Counted from the stretch's first letter, positions 27,941 through 37,513 are shown. The stretch is 64,000 nt of DNA from CAVRTM01 sp963696105 (GCA_963696105.1 CAVOIP010000003.1:124001-188000), one strand, 5' to 3'. Notes: a model not told the origin generated them from the sequence alone. Numbers and translations: made by a program.

Positions 27941-28471
27941 GTGCGCGTGCTGGGTGTCGACCCCGGGCTGACCCGATGCGGTCTCGGCATCGTCGACGGC
28001 GGCCTCGGCCAGCCGCTGCGGATGATCGCCGTCGGGGTCGTGCGGACCCCGCAGACCGACGCTCCCGAGCTCCGACTCCTGGCCCTGCAGGCCGAGATCG
28101 ACGCGTGGCTGGCCCAGCACACGCCCGACGCGGTCGCGGTCGAGCGGGTCTTCGCCAAGGCCAACATCAAGGGGATCATGGGCACCGCACAGGCCTCCGC
28201 CGTCCCGATGCTGGCCGCCGCGCGGCTCGGTCTGCCGCTGGCCATGCACACCCCCACCGAGGTCAAGGCGGCGGTGACCGGCAACGGCCGCGCCGACAAG
28301 GCCCAGGTCACCGCCATGGTCACGCGCATCCTCGGGCTGACGGTCGCCCCGCGTCCCGCCGACGCCGCCGACGCCCTGGCCCTCGCCATCTGCCACGTAT
28401 GGCGCGGCGGTGCCCAGGACCGCCTGCAGCGGGCGGTCGCTGCCCAGAAGGCCGCGGTGGCCGCGCGATGA
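27941..28471 (+). CDS. ruvC: Holliday junction resolvase
   Basis: This 176-residue endonuclease cuts Holliday junctions in complex with RuvAB. The catalytic acids are visible: Asp in LGVDPG at the N-terminus, Glu in AVERVF (near 68), and the Asp pair in ADAADALALAI near 140. GTG 27941 is preferred because GAAAGAGGTGG lies just upstream; GTG 27932 would place the start inside that ribosome-binding site. Its stop overlaps the ruvA start (ATGA). Confidence 0.94.
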   Translation: MRVLGVDPGLTRCGLGIVDGGLGQPLRMIAVGVVRTPQTDAPELRLLALQAEIDAWLAQHTPDAVAVERVFAKANIKGIMGTAQASAVPMLAAARLGLPLAMHTPTEVKAAVTGNGRADKAQVTAMVTRILGLTVAPRPADAADALALAICHVWRGGAQDRLQRAVAAQKAAVAAR

Positions 28472-29070
28472 TCGCCTCCGTCAGGGGAGTCGTCCTCACC
28501 GTCGGCCTCGACTCGGCCGTGCTGGAGGTCGGGGGAGTCGGCCTGCTGGTGCACACCACCCCCGGCACGGCTGCCGGCCTGCGGCGGGGCACCGAGGCGC
28601 GCCTTGCCACCACCATGGTCGTGCGGGAGGAGTCGCTCACGCTCTACGGCTTCGCCGACGACGACGAGAAGGTCGTCTTCGAGCAGGTGCAGACCGTCTC
28701 CGGCGTCGGGCCACGGCTCGCGCTGGCCATGCTCGCCGTGCATGCCCCCGACGTCCTGCGGCAGGCCGTGAGCACCGGTGACCTCGCCGCCCTCACCAAG
28801 GTGCCCGGCATCGGCAAGAAGGGCGCCGAGCGGATCGTGCTCGAGCTGCGCGACAAGATCGGCCTGCCCACCGGTGCTGTGGCCGGCGCAGCGACGCCCA
28901 CCACGCCGGCGGTGGCCCCGTGGCGCGGCCAGGTCCGTGAGGCCCTCGTCGGGCTCGGCTGGTCGGTCAAGCAGGCCGACGACGCGGTCGAGGTCGTGGC
29001 TCCCGGTGCCGGCGACGGCAGCGACGTCTCGGGGCTGCTGCGCGCCGCCCTGCGGGAGCTGGGCCGGTGA
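28468..29070 (+). CDS. ruvA: Holliday junction branch migration complex subunit RuvA
   Basis: This 200-residue junction-binding protein starts with the OB-fold motif MIASVRGVVLTV. It has two helix-hairpin-helix motifs, VSGVGPRLALAML (near 74) and VPGIGKKGAERIVLELRDK (near 110). A Thr/Pro-rich linker leads to the C-terminal domain that contacts RuvB. The overlaps at both ends (ATGA with ruvC, GTGA with ruvB) make a tight three-gene operon. Confidence 0.95.
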   Translation: MIASVRGVVLTVGLDSAVLEVGGVGLLVHTTPGTAAGLRRGTEARLATTMVVREESLTLYGFADDDEKVVFEQVQTVSGVGPRLALAMLAVHAPDVLRQAVSTGDLAALTKVPGIGKKGAERIVLELRDKIGLPTGAVAGAATPTTPAVAPWRGQVREALVGLGWSVKQADDAVEVVAPGAGDGSDVSGLLRAALRELGR

Positions 29071-30170
29071 GCGACCTCGACGGCACCTACGCCGATGACT
29101 CCCTGGACGCCACGGCGCGCATCGTCGACCCCGGTGGCGACGACGACGAGCGCCAGGTCGAGGCGGCGCTGCGGCCCAAGCGGCTGAGCGAGTTCCCCGG
29201 CCAGGGGCGCGTGCGTGACCAGCTGCAGCTGGTGCTGGAGGCGGCCCGGCGCCGCGACGCGCCGCCGGACCACATCCTGCTGTCGGGGCCGCCCGGCCTG
29301 GGCAAGACGACGCTCGCCATGATCGTCGCCGCCGAGCTCGAGCAGCCGATCCGCATCACCAGCGGCCCGGCCATCCAGCACGCCGGCGACCTCGCCTCGA
29401 TCCTGTCCTCCCTCAGCAAGGGTGAGGTGCTGTTCCTGGACGAGATCCACCGGATGGCGAGGCCGGCCGAGGAGATGCTGTACCTCGCGATGGAGGACTT
29501 CCGGGTCGACGTGATCGTCGGCAAGGGCCCGGGCGCCACCGCCATCCCCTTGGCGCTCGAGCCGTTCACCGTCGTGGGTGCCACCACCCGGGCCGGCCTC
29601 CTGCCGGCGCCCCTGCGCGACCGGTTCGGCTTCACCGGCCACCTCGACTTCTACGCCACCGCAGACCTCGTCACCATCGTCAGGCGCTCGGCCGGGCTGC
29701 TCCAGGTCGACACGGACGACGCGGGCATCACCGAGATCGCCCGGCGGTCCCGGGGCACGCCGCGCATCGCCAACCGGCTGCTGCGCCGCGTGCGTGACTG
29801 GGCCCAGGTGCACGGTCGCGGGGTCGTCGACGAGGAGGCGGCGCACGCCGCGCTGGCCCTCTTCGACGTCGACGACCGCGGCCTCGACCGCCTCGACCGT
29901 GCCGTCCTGGAGGCCCTGTGCCGCCGGTTCGGCGGCGGGCCGGTCGGCCTCAGCACGCTGGCCGTCGCCGTCGGGGAGGAGTCCGACACCGTCGAGACCG
30001 TCGCCGAGCCGTTCCTCGTGCGGGAGGGCTTCATGATCCGCACGCCACGGGGGCGGGCCGCCGCGCCGCTGGCATGGGAGCACCTGGGCCTGACCCCACC
30101 CTCGCCGGTGGCCGGAACCTCCCAGGCCGCGCTGCCGTTGGGAGAGGGTGACGGGCGTTTCGGCGGGTGA
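29067..30170 (+). CDS. ruvB: Holliday junction branch migration helicase RuvB
   Basis: This 367-residue AAA+ ATPase drives branch migration. Walker A GPPGLGKTT (near residue 74) is followed by Walker B FLDEIHR (near 124), sensor 1 in VGATTRAG and the Arg finger region LRDRFGF. A winged-helix domain closes the protein. GTG 29067 overlaps the ruvA stop. An N-terminal acidic extension of about 25 residues is common in actinobacteria. Confidence 0.96.
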   Translation: MSDLDGTYADDSLDATARIVDPGGDDDERQVEAALRPKRLSEFPGQGRVRDQLQLVLEAARRRDAPPDHILLSGPPGLGKTTLAMIVAAELEQPIRITSGPAIQHAGDLASILSSLSKGEVLFLDEIHRMARPAEEMLYLAMEDFRVDVIVGKGPGATAIPLALEPFTVVGATTRAGLLPAPLRDRFGFTGHLDFYATADLVTIVRRSAGLLQVDTDDAGITEIARRSRGTPRIANRLLRRVRDWAQVHGRGVVDEEAAHAALALFDVDDRGLDRLDRAVLEALCRRFGGGPVGLSTLAVAVGEESDTVETVAEPFLVREGFMIRTPRGRAAAPLAWEHLGLTPPSPVAGTSQAALPLGEGDGRFGG

Positions 30171-30243
30171 GCCGAAGATCACGATTGCATAGCGGACCGG
30201 CCACGTCCCGTCGGGGCTCGTTGGTCGCTGCGGCGTGGCCCAC

Positions 30244-30249
30244 CTAGAC
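30244..30249 (+). promoter_or_regulatory. -10 element TAGACT upstream of yajC-secDF
   Basis: TAGACT lies about 105 bases before ATG 30355 in the 184-base gap after ruvB. It implies a leader of roughly 100 bases, longer than for the other promoters in the window. No riboswitch-like fold was recognised in it. Confidence 0.4.
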
Positions 30250-30354
30250 TCGCCCGGGCGCCACGGCCACGGCCGCCGCCCCTGCATCCTGTGGTGTCCA
30301 CCACCGGGCGCAGACTGGTCCACGACACGTACCCACTGACGAGGAACCCCACTC

Positions 30355-30681
30355 ATGCCCCAAGGCGCCGGTCTCGGCAACCTGCTGATCTTCGCTCTGC
30401 CGGTCCTGCTGATCATCTTCATGTTCATGACGCAGCGCCGCCGTCAGCGTGAGGCCCATGCAGTGCAGAGCAACCTCAGCATCGGTGACGAGGTCACCAC
30501 GACCTCCGGGCTGCTGGGACGCATCGTGGCCCTGGACGACCGGATCGCCACCCTCGAGGTCAGCCCTGGGGTCACCATCCGGTTCGACCGGCGCGCCCTG
30601 GCCGGGCCGGCGCCGACGGCCACGCCGCAGGGCGGCCCCGAGGACGGCCCGTCCACCTCGCCCGTGAACCCCGCCGAGTAG
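30355..30681 (+). CDS. yajC: Preprotein translocase subunit YajC
   Basis: This 108-residue protein has a single membrane helix (about 8-25) followed by the family motif TQRRRQREAHAVQSNLSIGDEVTTTSGLLG. It associates with SecDF and the Sec translocon. The C-terminal 30 residues are Pro/Thr/Ser-rich and variable. secD starts eight bases after its stop. Confidence 0.92.
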   Translation: MPQGAGLGNLLIFALPVLLIIFMFMTQRRRQREAHAVQSNLSIGDEVTTTSGLLGRIVALDDRIATLEVSPGVTIRFDRRALAGPAPTATPQGGPEDGPSTSPVNPAE

Positions 30682-30689
30682 GACCACCT

Positions 30690-32594
30690 GTGCCCCTGAA
30701 CCCCCGGAACCGCCGCCCACTCCGTGTGCTGGCCGCGTTGTTCGTCATCGTCGCGGGCCTCTACGGCCTGCTCGCCTCCGTGCACACCTGGGGCGAGGCG
30801 CAGCTGACCCCCAAGCTCGGCCTCGACCTCGAGGGCGGCACGCAGCTGATCCTCGAGCCCAAGCTCGTCGGCAACCGCGCGATCAACCAGGGCCAGATCG
30901 ACAAGGCCGTGGACATCATCCGTCAGCGCGTGGACGGCAGCGGCGTGGCCGAGGCCGAGGTGGCCACCCAGGGTGGCCGCAACATCGTCATCTCGCTGCC
31001 GGGCAAGCCGCCGCAGAGCACCGTGGACTCCCTCAGCAAGTCCTCGCAGCTGCGCTTCCGGCCGGTCCTGGTCGAGACGCCCAACGCCGCGCCGGCCCCC
31101 GCGCCCAGCGCGACCCCGAGCGCCACCCCGTCAAACGGGGCCACTCCGTCCGGCAAGGCCACCGCGGCCCCGTCGGCCAAGGCGACGACCCTCCCGAAGG
31201 TGACGCCCTCGACGGCGACCGCCACGCCGTCCGGCACTGCCTCGACGTCGGCCGGCTCGGGCTTCCCTGAGGCGCTGCGGGCGACGCCGGCCGCCACCCC
31301 GAGCCCGTCCTCCACCGCCCCGGCCAAGGCCCCCGCGGCGACGAAGGCCACGCCCGCCGCGACGGCCACCAGCGCGCCGGTGCCGACCCCCACCGCGCCG
31401 GCGCCGGCTCCGACAGCCCCGGCCACCGACGCGGCCAAGGGCACCGCCAGTGACCTGGCGCAGATCACCCCGGCGATCGAGAAGCAGCTCACCAGCCTGG
31501 ACTGCACCAAGCCGGCCCAGGTGCAGGCCATCGTGGACGACCCCGACAAGGTGATGGTGACCTGCTCGGTCGACGGCACGAGCAAGTACATCCTCGGGCC
31601 GGCCGAGGTCGAGGGCCAGGACGTCAAGGACGCCGCCTCCGGCGCCGAGCTCAACCAGCAGGGCGCCCCCACCGGTGGCTACGAGATCCGGCTGTCCTTC
31701 AACGGCAAGGGCACCAAGGAGTTCGGCGACGTCACCACGCGCCTCGTGGGCCTGCAGCCGCCGCAGAACCAGTTCGCGATCGTCCTGGACAACCAGGTCA
31801 TCTCCGCCCCGCAGACCAACGCCGCCATCACCAACGGCTCGGCGAGCATCACCGGGAACTTCACCGCCGAGAGCGCCCGGCTGCTGGCCGACCAGATCAA
31901 GTTCGGCGCGCTGCCGATGTCGTTCTCGCTGCAGACGCAGGACGACATCAGCCCCCAGCTCGGCTCCGACCAGCTGCAGAAGGGCCTCATCGCCGGCGCG
32001 ATCGGCCTGCTGCTGGTGGTGCTCTACTCCCTGGTCCAGTACCGCGCCCTCGGCCTGGTCACGGTCGCCTCGCTGCTCGTGGCGTCGGTCATCACCTACG
32101 CCGCGGTCACGCTCCTCGGCTGGTCGCACGGCTTCCGGCTGACCATGGCCGGTGTCACGGGCCTGATCGTCTCGATCGGCATCACGGCCGACTCCTTCAT
32201 CGTCTACTTCGAGCGCGTCCGCGACGAGGTACGGGAGGGCAGGCAGCTGCGCGCCGCCGTCGAGACGGGATGGAAGCGCGCCCGGCGCACCATCCTGATC
32301 GCCGACGCGGTCAACCTGCTGGCGGCGGCGGTGCTCTACGCCCTCGCGGCGAGCAACGTGCGCGGCTTCGCCTTCACCCTGATGCTGACCACGATCATCG
32401 ACATCATGGTCGTCATCCTCTTCACCCACCCCCTGGTGGCGATCCTCGCCAACACCAAGTTCTTCGGTGAGGGCCACAAGTGGTCCGGCTTCGACCCTGA
32501 GCACCTGGGGACGACGCTGCCGCGGTACGCCGGCCGGGGCCGGGTCACGATCGCCGCGCAGCGCGCCGCGGCAGAGGGAGGCCACGCCTCATGA
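30690..32594 (+). CDS. secD: Protein translocase subunit SecD
   Basis: This 634-residue membrane protein uses the proton-motive force to help pull proteins through SecYEG. An N-terminal helix is followed by GLDLEGGTQLILEP, the P1 domain and then the six-helix RND-type bundle (about 425-600), with LTMAGVTGLIVSIGITADSFIVYFERVRDE carrying the conserved Asp. Between about residues 132 and 250 there is a low-complexity insertion rich in Ala, Pro, Ser and Thr, longer than in most SecD proteins. GTG 30690 has TAGGA upstream. The stop overlaps the secF ATG. Confidence 0.94.
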   Translation: MPLNPRNRRPLRVLAALFVIVAGLYGLLASVHTWGEAQLTPKLGLDLEGGTQLILEPKLVGNRAINQGQIDKAVDIIRQRVDGSGVAEAEVATQGGRNIVISLPGKPPQSTVDSLSKSSQLRFRPVLVETPNAAPAPAPSATPSATPSNGATPSGKATAAPSAKATTLPKVTPSTATATPSGTASTSAGSGFPEALRATPAATPSPSSTAPAKAPAATKATPAATATSAPVPTPTAPAPAPTAPATDAAKGTASDLAQITPAIEKQLTSLDCTKPAQVQAIVDDPDKVMVTCSVDGTSKYILGPAEVEGQDVKDAASGAELNQQGAPTGGYEIRLSFNGKGTKEFGDVTTRLVGLQPPQNQFAIVLDNQVISAPQTNAAITNGSASITGNFTAESARLLADQIKFGALPMSFSLQTQDDISPQLGSDQLQKGLIAGAIGLLLVVLYSLVQYRALGLVTVASLLVASVITYAAVTLLGWSHGFRLTMAGVTGLIVSIGITADSFIVYFERVRDEVREGRQLRAAVETGWKRARRTILIADAVNLLAAAVLYALAASNVRGFAFTLMLTTIIDIMVVILFTHPLVAILANTKFFGEGHKWSGFDPEHLGTTLPRYAGRGRVTIAAQRAAAEGGHAS

Positions 32595-33766
32595 GCCGCT
32601 TCGCCACCTTCGGCAACGACCTCTACACGGGCAAGCGCTCGATCGACTTCGTCGGCCGCCAGCGGCTGTGGTACGCCATCTCGGCGGGGATCATCGTGCT
32701 GGCCCTGGTCGGCATCTTCGGTCGCGGGCTCAACTTCGGCCTGGAGTTCCGGGGCGGCTCGGAGTTCCGGGTCCCCGGGGTCACCCACGTCCAGGACTTC
32801 GAGCAGACCGGCCGGCAGGCCCTCAGCGCGCAGGCGAACGGCGCCGACGTCGTCGTGACCAAGCTGGGCAGCAGCACCATCCGCGTGCAGACCGAGAAGC
32901 TCACCGCGGTCCAGACCGAGGCCGGCAAGGGCGAGCTGGCCAAGGCCTTCGGCGTCCCGGCCGACTCGATCGCGTCCTCGTTCGTCGGGGCGTCGTGGGG
33001 GTCCTCGGTCAGCGACAAGGCCCGCAACGCCCTGGTGGTGTTCCTGGTCCTGGTCTCGCTGGTGCTGGCGGCGTACTTCCGCACCTGGAAGATGTCCGCG
33101 GCCGCCCTGGTCGCGCTGCTGCACGACCTGGTCATCACCGTCGGCATCTACGCCCTCGCCGGGTTCGAGATCACCCCGGCCTCGGTCATCGGGTTCCTCA
33201 CGATCCTCGGGTACTCCCTCTACGACACCGTCGTGGTGTTCGACAAGGTGCGGGAGAACACCTCCGAGGCCGTGGCCAACGGCCGCATGTCCTACTCCCA
33301 GGCCGCCAACCTGGCGGTGAACCAGACCCTGGTGCGCTCCATCAACACCTCAGTCGTGGCGCTGCTGCCGGTGGCTGCGATCCTCGTCGTCGGCTTCACC
33401 GTCCTGGGCCCGGGGACGCTGCTCGACCTCAGCCTCGCGCTGTTCGTCGGTATCGCCGCCGGCACCTACTCCTCGATCTTCATCGCCACCCCGCTGCTCG
33501 CCGACCTGCGTGAGCGCGAGCCGGCGATGCAGCAGCTGAAGAAGCGGGCCGAGCGCTACCAGGCGACCCGCGGCCGGGGCGTCCAGGAGGCGCCTGTCGC
33601 GGCAGCGGCCGGCTCCACCGGCGGCGAGGTCCAGGACACCCCGCAGCACACCGTGCACAGCGCGCGTGCGGCAGGCGGCGCCACGGCGCTGTCCCGTCCG
33701 GTCCACCCCTACGCGCAGACCGGCCCGCGCAACCAGCCCAAGCGTCCCCCGAAGTCCAAGCGTTAG
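32591..33766 (+). CDS. secF: Protein translocase subunit SecF
   Basis: This 391-residue partner of SecD carries the N-terminal LNFGLEFRGGSEFRV, the periplasmic domain and six helices containing FLTILGYSLYDTVVVFDKVREN, the conserved Asp motif. The C-terminal 80 residues are polar and basic, probably cytosolic and disordered. ATG 32591 overlaps the secD stop, so the SecDF pair is translationally coupled. Confidence 0.95.
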   Translation: MSRFATFGNDLYTGKRSIDFVGRQRLWYAISAGIIVLALVGIFGRGLNFGLEFRGGSEFRVPGVTHVQDFEQTGRQALSAQANGADVVVTKLGSSTIRVQTEKLTAVQTEAGKGELAKAFGVPADSIASSFVGASWGSSVSDKARNALVVFLVLVSLVLAAYFRTWKMSAAALVALLHDLVITVGIYALAGFEITPASVIGFLTILGYSLYDTVVVFDKVRENTSEAVANGRMSYSQAANLAVNQTLVRSINTSVVALLPVAAILVVGFTVLGPGTLLDLSLALFVGIAAGTYSSIFIATPLLADLREREPAMQQLKKRAERYQATRGRGVQEAPVAAAAGSTGGEVQDTPQHTVHSARAAGGATALSRPVHPYAQTGPRNQPKRPPKSKR

Positions 33767-33781
33767 GCGGCAGCAGCCCCG

Positions 33782-34327
33782 ATGACAGAGCAGACCGAGC
33801 CGACCGGAACGATCGAGCAGCTGGTGGCCAGCCGGCTCCGCGACATCCCCGACTTCCCCGAGCCGGGGGTGTCGTTCAAGGACTTCACGCCCCTGCTCAG
33901 CGACGGGGCGGCCCTGCGTGCCGTGGTGCAGGACATCGCGACCCGTCGCGCCGGCAGCATCGACCTCGTCGTCGGCATCGAGGCCCGCGGCTTCATCCTC
34001 GGCGCGGCGGTGGCCTACGAGCTCGGCACCGGCTTCGTCCCGGTCCGCAAGGCCGGCAAGCTGCCGGGCGACGTGCTGCACGTGGACTACGAGCTGGAGT
34101 ACGGCACTGCGACGATCGAGGTGCACGCCGACGCCTTCGTCGCCGGCGCTCGCGTCCTCGTCGTGGACGACATCCTGGCCACCGGCGGCACGGCCGTCGC
34201 GACGTGCGACCTGCTCGAGCGGGCGGGTGCCAAGGTGGTCGCGTTCGAGGCGGTGGCCGAGCTGGGCTTCCTGCGCGGACGCGAGCGGCTCGCCGCTCGT
34301 GAGGTCCACACGATCGTCACGCTCTGA
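33782..34327 (+). CDS. apt: Adenine phosphoribosyltransferase
   Basis: This 181-residue type I phosphoribosyltransferase recycles adenine to AMP with PRPP. IPDFPEPGVSFKDFTPLL is the Apt N-terminal block, GIEARGFILG shapes the purine site, and the PRPP loop is VLVVDDILATGGTA (near residue 123). It starts 15 bases after secF, probably in the same transcript. The Apt-then-rel order is a frequent actinobacterial and firmicute arrangement. Confidence 0.95.
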   Translation: MTEQTEPTGTIEQLVASRLRDIPDFPEPGVSFKDFTPLLSDGAALRAVVQDIATRRAGSIDLVVGIEARGFILGAAVAYELGTGFVPVRKAGKLPGDVLHVDYELEYGTATIEVHADAFVAGARVLVVDDILATGGTAVATCDLLERAGAKVVAFEAVAELGFLRGRERLAAREVHTIVTL

Positions 34328-34334
34328 CCCCGCC

Positions 34335-34340
34335 TAGACT
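34335..34340 (+). promoter_or_regulatory. -10 element TAGACT for rel, leaderless arrangement
   Basis: TAGACT ends six bases before ATG 34347, within the 19-base gap after apt. Confidence 0.55.
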
Positions 34341-34346
34341 GGTGCC

Positions 34347-36698
34347 ATGACCGAGGACGTGGCTGCCGGCACCACCGCCGGCTCCGTGCCGTCCGCCCCG
34401 CCGGAGGAGCCGACGCGGCCGATCGCCACGGCCTCGCGCGTCCGGGCGCGGCTGGCCCGCTTCGGCGGCCCCCGCACCGACGTCAACCCCGTCCTCGAGC
34501 CGCTGCTGCGCTCGGTGCGGGCCACGCACCCCAAGGCCGACCTGTCGGTCATCGAGCGGGCCTACGAGGTGGCCGAGCGCGCTCACGACGGCCAGATGCG
34601 CAAGAGCGGCGACCCCTACATCACCCACCCGCTCGCCGTCACCACCATCCTCGCCGAGCTGGGCATGACCCCGGCCACGCTGGCCGCCGCGCTGCTGCAC
34701 GACACGGTCGAGGACACGCCGTACAGCCTGGCCGAGCTCACCCGCGACTTCGGTGAGGAGGTCGCGATGCTCGTCGACGGCGTCACCAAGCTGGACAAGG
34801 TGACCTACGGCGACGCGGCGCAGGCCGAGACGGTGCGCAAGATGGTCGTGGCCATGGCCCGCGACATCCGCGTCCTGGTGATCAAGCTGGCCGACCGGCT
34901 GCACAACGCCCGCACGTGGCGCTACGTCTCCCGGGAGTCGGCGCAGCGCAAGGCCCGCGAGACGCTCGAGATCTATGCGCCGCTGGCCCACCGCCTGGGC
35001 ATGAACACCATCAAGTGGGAGCTGGAGGACCTGTCCTTCGCGACGCTCTACCCCAAGGTGTACGACGAGATCGTGCGCCTGGTCGCCGACCGTGCCCCGG
35101 CGCGCGAGGAGTATCTCGCCGGCGTCCGCGAGGCGGTCAAGTCCGACCTGGCCGCGGCCCGGATCAAGGCCACGGTCACCGGCCGGCCCAAGCACTACTA
35201 CTCCGTCTACCAGAAGATGATCGTCCGCGGCCGCGACTTCGAGGAGATCTACGACCTCGTCGCGGTGCGGGTGCTGGTGGACTCGGTCCGTGACTGCTAC
35301 GCCGTCCTCGGCGCGCTGCACGCGCGCTGGAACCCCGTGCCCGGGCGGTTCAAGGACTACATCGCGATGCCGAAGTTCAACATGTACCAGTCGCTGCACA
35401 CCACGGTGATCGGTCCCGAGGGCAAGCCGGTCGAGATCCAGATCCGGACGCACACGATGCACCGGCGGGCCGAGTACGGCGTCGCGGCGCACTGGAAGTA
35501 CAAGGAGAACGGCAGCGCGGGCGTCGAGGTGGGGGCCGGTCGCGACGGCGACGGCCCGGTCAACGACATGGCGTGGTTGCGACAGCTGCTGGACTGGCAG
35601 CGCGAGACCTCCGACCCGGGGGAGTTCCTCGACTCGCTCCGGTTCGAGATCAACGCCCGCGAGGTCTACGTCTTCACCCCCAAGGGCTCGGTCATCGCCC
35701 TGCCAGCCGGGTCGACCCCGGTCGACTTCGCCTACGCCGTGCACACCGAGGTCGGTCACCACTGCATCGGCGGGCGCGTCAACGGCCGGCTGGTGCCCCT
35801 GGAGAGCACGTTGGAGAACGGCGACGTGGTCGAGGTGCTGACCTCGAAGGCCGACGGCGCCGGCCCCTCACGCGACTGGCTGACGTTCGTCAAGAGCCCG
35901 CGGGCACGCAACAAGATCCGGCAGTGGTTCTCCAAGGAGCGCCGTGAGGAGGCCATCGACTCCGGCAAGGACGCCATCGCCAAGGCGATGCGCAAGCAGG
36001 GCCTGCCGCTGCAGCGCCTGATGACCCACGAGACGCTGACCAACCTGGCCGGTGAGCTGCGCTACGCCGACATCTCTGCGCTCTACGCGGCGGTGGGCGA
36101 GGGCCATGTGTCCGCCCAGCACGTCGTGGGCCGCCTGGTGGAGTCCATGGGCGGCGAGGAGGGCGCCAGCGAGGACCTGGCCGAGGCGACCACCCCGACC
36201 AGGGCGATGCGCCGGCGCAGCGGCGACCCGGGCGTCGTCGTGGTCGGCACGGCCGACGTGTGGGTCAAGCTCGCGCGCTGCTGCACGCCGGTGCCGGGCG
36301 ACCCCATCATCGGCTTCGTGACCCGCGGCAGCGGCGTCTCGGTCCACCGCGCCGACTGCACCAACGCCGAGTCGCTGCTCAGCCAGCCCGACCGGCTGAT
36401 CGACGTGGAGTGGGCACCGTCGGCGGCCAGCGTGTTCCTCGTCCAGCTGCAGGTCGAGGCCCTGGACCGCAACCGCCTGCTCTCGGACGTCACCCGGATC
36501 CTGTCCGACCACCACGTCAACATCCTGTCCGCGAGCGTGGCGACCTCGCGTGACCGCGTGGCGATCTCCAAGTTCACGTTCGAGATGGGCGACCCCGGTC
36601 ACCTCGACCACGTGATCAAGGCCGTGCGCAAGATCGACGGCGTGTTCGACGTCTACCGCATCACCGGCGGCAAGGCCGCCAAGCCCGAGCCGGTCTGA
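34347..36698 (+). CDS. rel: Bifunctional (p)ppGpp synthetase/hydrolase
   Basis: This 783-residue stringent-response enzyme is predicted to be bifunctional. The HD hydrolase domain keeps its active motif HDTVEDT (near residue 117). The synthetase domain has the KFNMYQSLHTT block (near 343). A TGS domain starts VYVFTPKGSVIALPAGSTPVDFAY (near 440). A zinc-finger/CC region with LARCCTPVPGDPIIG and a C-terminal ACT domain follow. This is the full-length Rel architecture, with ribosome sensing by the C-terminal half. It has its own leaderless-type promoter. Confidence 0.96.
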   Translation: MTEDVAAGTTAGSVPSAPPEEPTRPIATASRVRARLARFGGPRTDVNPVLEPLLRSVRATHPKADLSVIERAYEVAERAHDGQMRKSGDPYITHPLAVTTILAELGMTPATLAAALLHDTVEDTPYSLAELTRDFGEEVAMLVDGVTKLDKVTYGDAAQAETVRKMVVAMARDIRVLVIKLADRLHNARTWRYVSRESAQRKARETLEIYAPLAHRLGMNTIKWELEDLSFATLYPKVYDEIVRLVADRAPAREEYLAGVREAVKSDLAAARIKATVTGRPKHYYSVYQKMIVRGRDFEEIYDLVAVRVLVDSVRDCYAVLGALHARWNPVPGRFKDYIAMPKFNMYQSLHTTVIGPEGKPVEIQIRTHTMHRRAEYGVAAHWKYKENGSAGVEVGAGRDGDGPVNDMAWLRQLLDWQRETSDPGEFLDSLRFEINAREVYVFTPKGSVIALPAGSTPVDFAYAVHTEVGHHCIGGRVNGRLVPLESTLENGDVVEVLTSKADGAGPSRDWLTFVKSPRARNKIRQWFSKERREEAIDSGKDAIAKAMRKQGLPLQRLMTHETLTNLAGELRYADISALYAAVGEGHVSAQHVVGRLVESMGGEEGASEDLAEATTPTRAMRRRSGDPGVVVVGTADVWVKLARCCTPVPGDPIIGFVTRGSGVSVHRADCTNAESLLSQPDRLIDVEWAPSAASVFLVQLQVEALDRNRLLSDVTRILSDHHVNILSASVATSRDRVAISKFTFEMGDPGHLDHVIKAVRKIDGVFDVYRITGGKAAKPEPV

Positions 36699-36808
36699 GC
36701 GGGGAGCCTGCTGCCGGGGCTGGGTGCGTCGGAACGGTGCGGGGGCGTGGCCAGGGTCGCCGAGCGCCTGGGTCCCGACCCGACGGGAGTGCGTGGTCTC
36801 CGGTGCGG

Positions 36809-37369
36809 TCACACACGGGCGAGCAGGGCCGCCAACGGCTCGGGCACGCGACCGGGTTGCAGCGCCCCGACCAGCAGCGACGCATAGCGGGCCTTGCGAC
36901 CTGACCGGGCCCCGAGGAAGCGTCGGAGCACCGCGCTGCGGGTCCAGCCGCGCTGGGCGGGCATGTTCGCCAGCAGCCGGATGGAGCTGCTTTCGCCTGC
37001 CTCCTCGATGACCGCCTCGACGGCCTCCACCCCGAGGGCTCGGATCAGCTCGTCCTCCAGGTCCAGCGAGCACGCGAAGAAGCCCAGTGTGGGCAGCCCG
37101 TCGGGTTCGAGAGCGGCACCGAGACCTGCCGCCGCCAGTCCGTGGCGCAGCGTGGCCTCCGCGGGGGCGTCGTACAGCCCCGCCAGCGGAAGGCCGAGCC
37201 CGCGCGGTCCGTAGCGCGACGCGAAGGCGCGCGTGTTGGTGATGCCGCCCATCGGGACCACCTCGACGCCCTCGCCGGTGAGGGACCGACCGGATCGTTC
37301 CGCCAACGCGTGCAGCGCCACCCGGTCGCTGACTCCCTCGACCAGGACGACGGCACGTGGGGGAGTCAC
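36809..37369 (-). CDS. Stand-alone TOPRIM-domain protein
   Basis: This 186-residue protein opens with VVLVEGVSDRVALHALAER, the TOPRIM Glu motif as found at the end of OLD-type nucleases. GITNTRAF and GLYDAPAE follow, the latter being a weakened form of the DxD motif. A C-terminal helical stretch ends with RKARYASLL. No ATPase domain is attached or encoded beside it. GTG 37369 is preferred; a longer GTG start at 37429 is possible. A TTGACG sequence at 37403-37398 on this strand may be a -35. Nuclease activity is uncertain because the second acidic motif is incomplete. Confidence 0.65.
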   Translation of the reverse strand: MTPPRAVVLVEGVSDRVALHALAERSGRSLTGEGVEVVPMGGITNTRAFASRYGPRGLGLPLAGLYDAPAEATLRHGLAAAGLGAALEPDGLPTLGFFACSLDLEDELIRALGVEAVEAVIEEAGESSSIRLLANMPAQRGWTRSAVLRRFLGARSGRKARYASLLVGALQPGRVPEPLAALLARV

Positions 37370-37513
37370 GTCACCATTGGGTGGGTGGCACGACCGTGCG
37401 TCAACTGACTTCGGGCTCTGCCGCGCCACGCTCCACAGCCGGCGTCGCGGTGGGTGGACGTTCGGCTGAGCGGGCCGGGGGTCGCAGTCTCGCAGCGAGC
37501 CGGTCCTGTGTGG

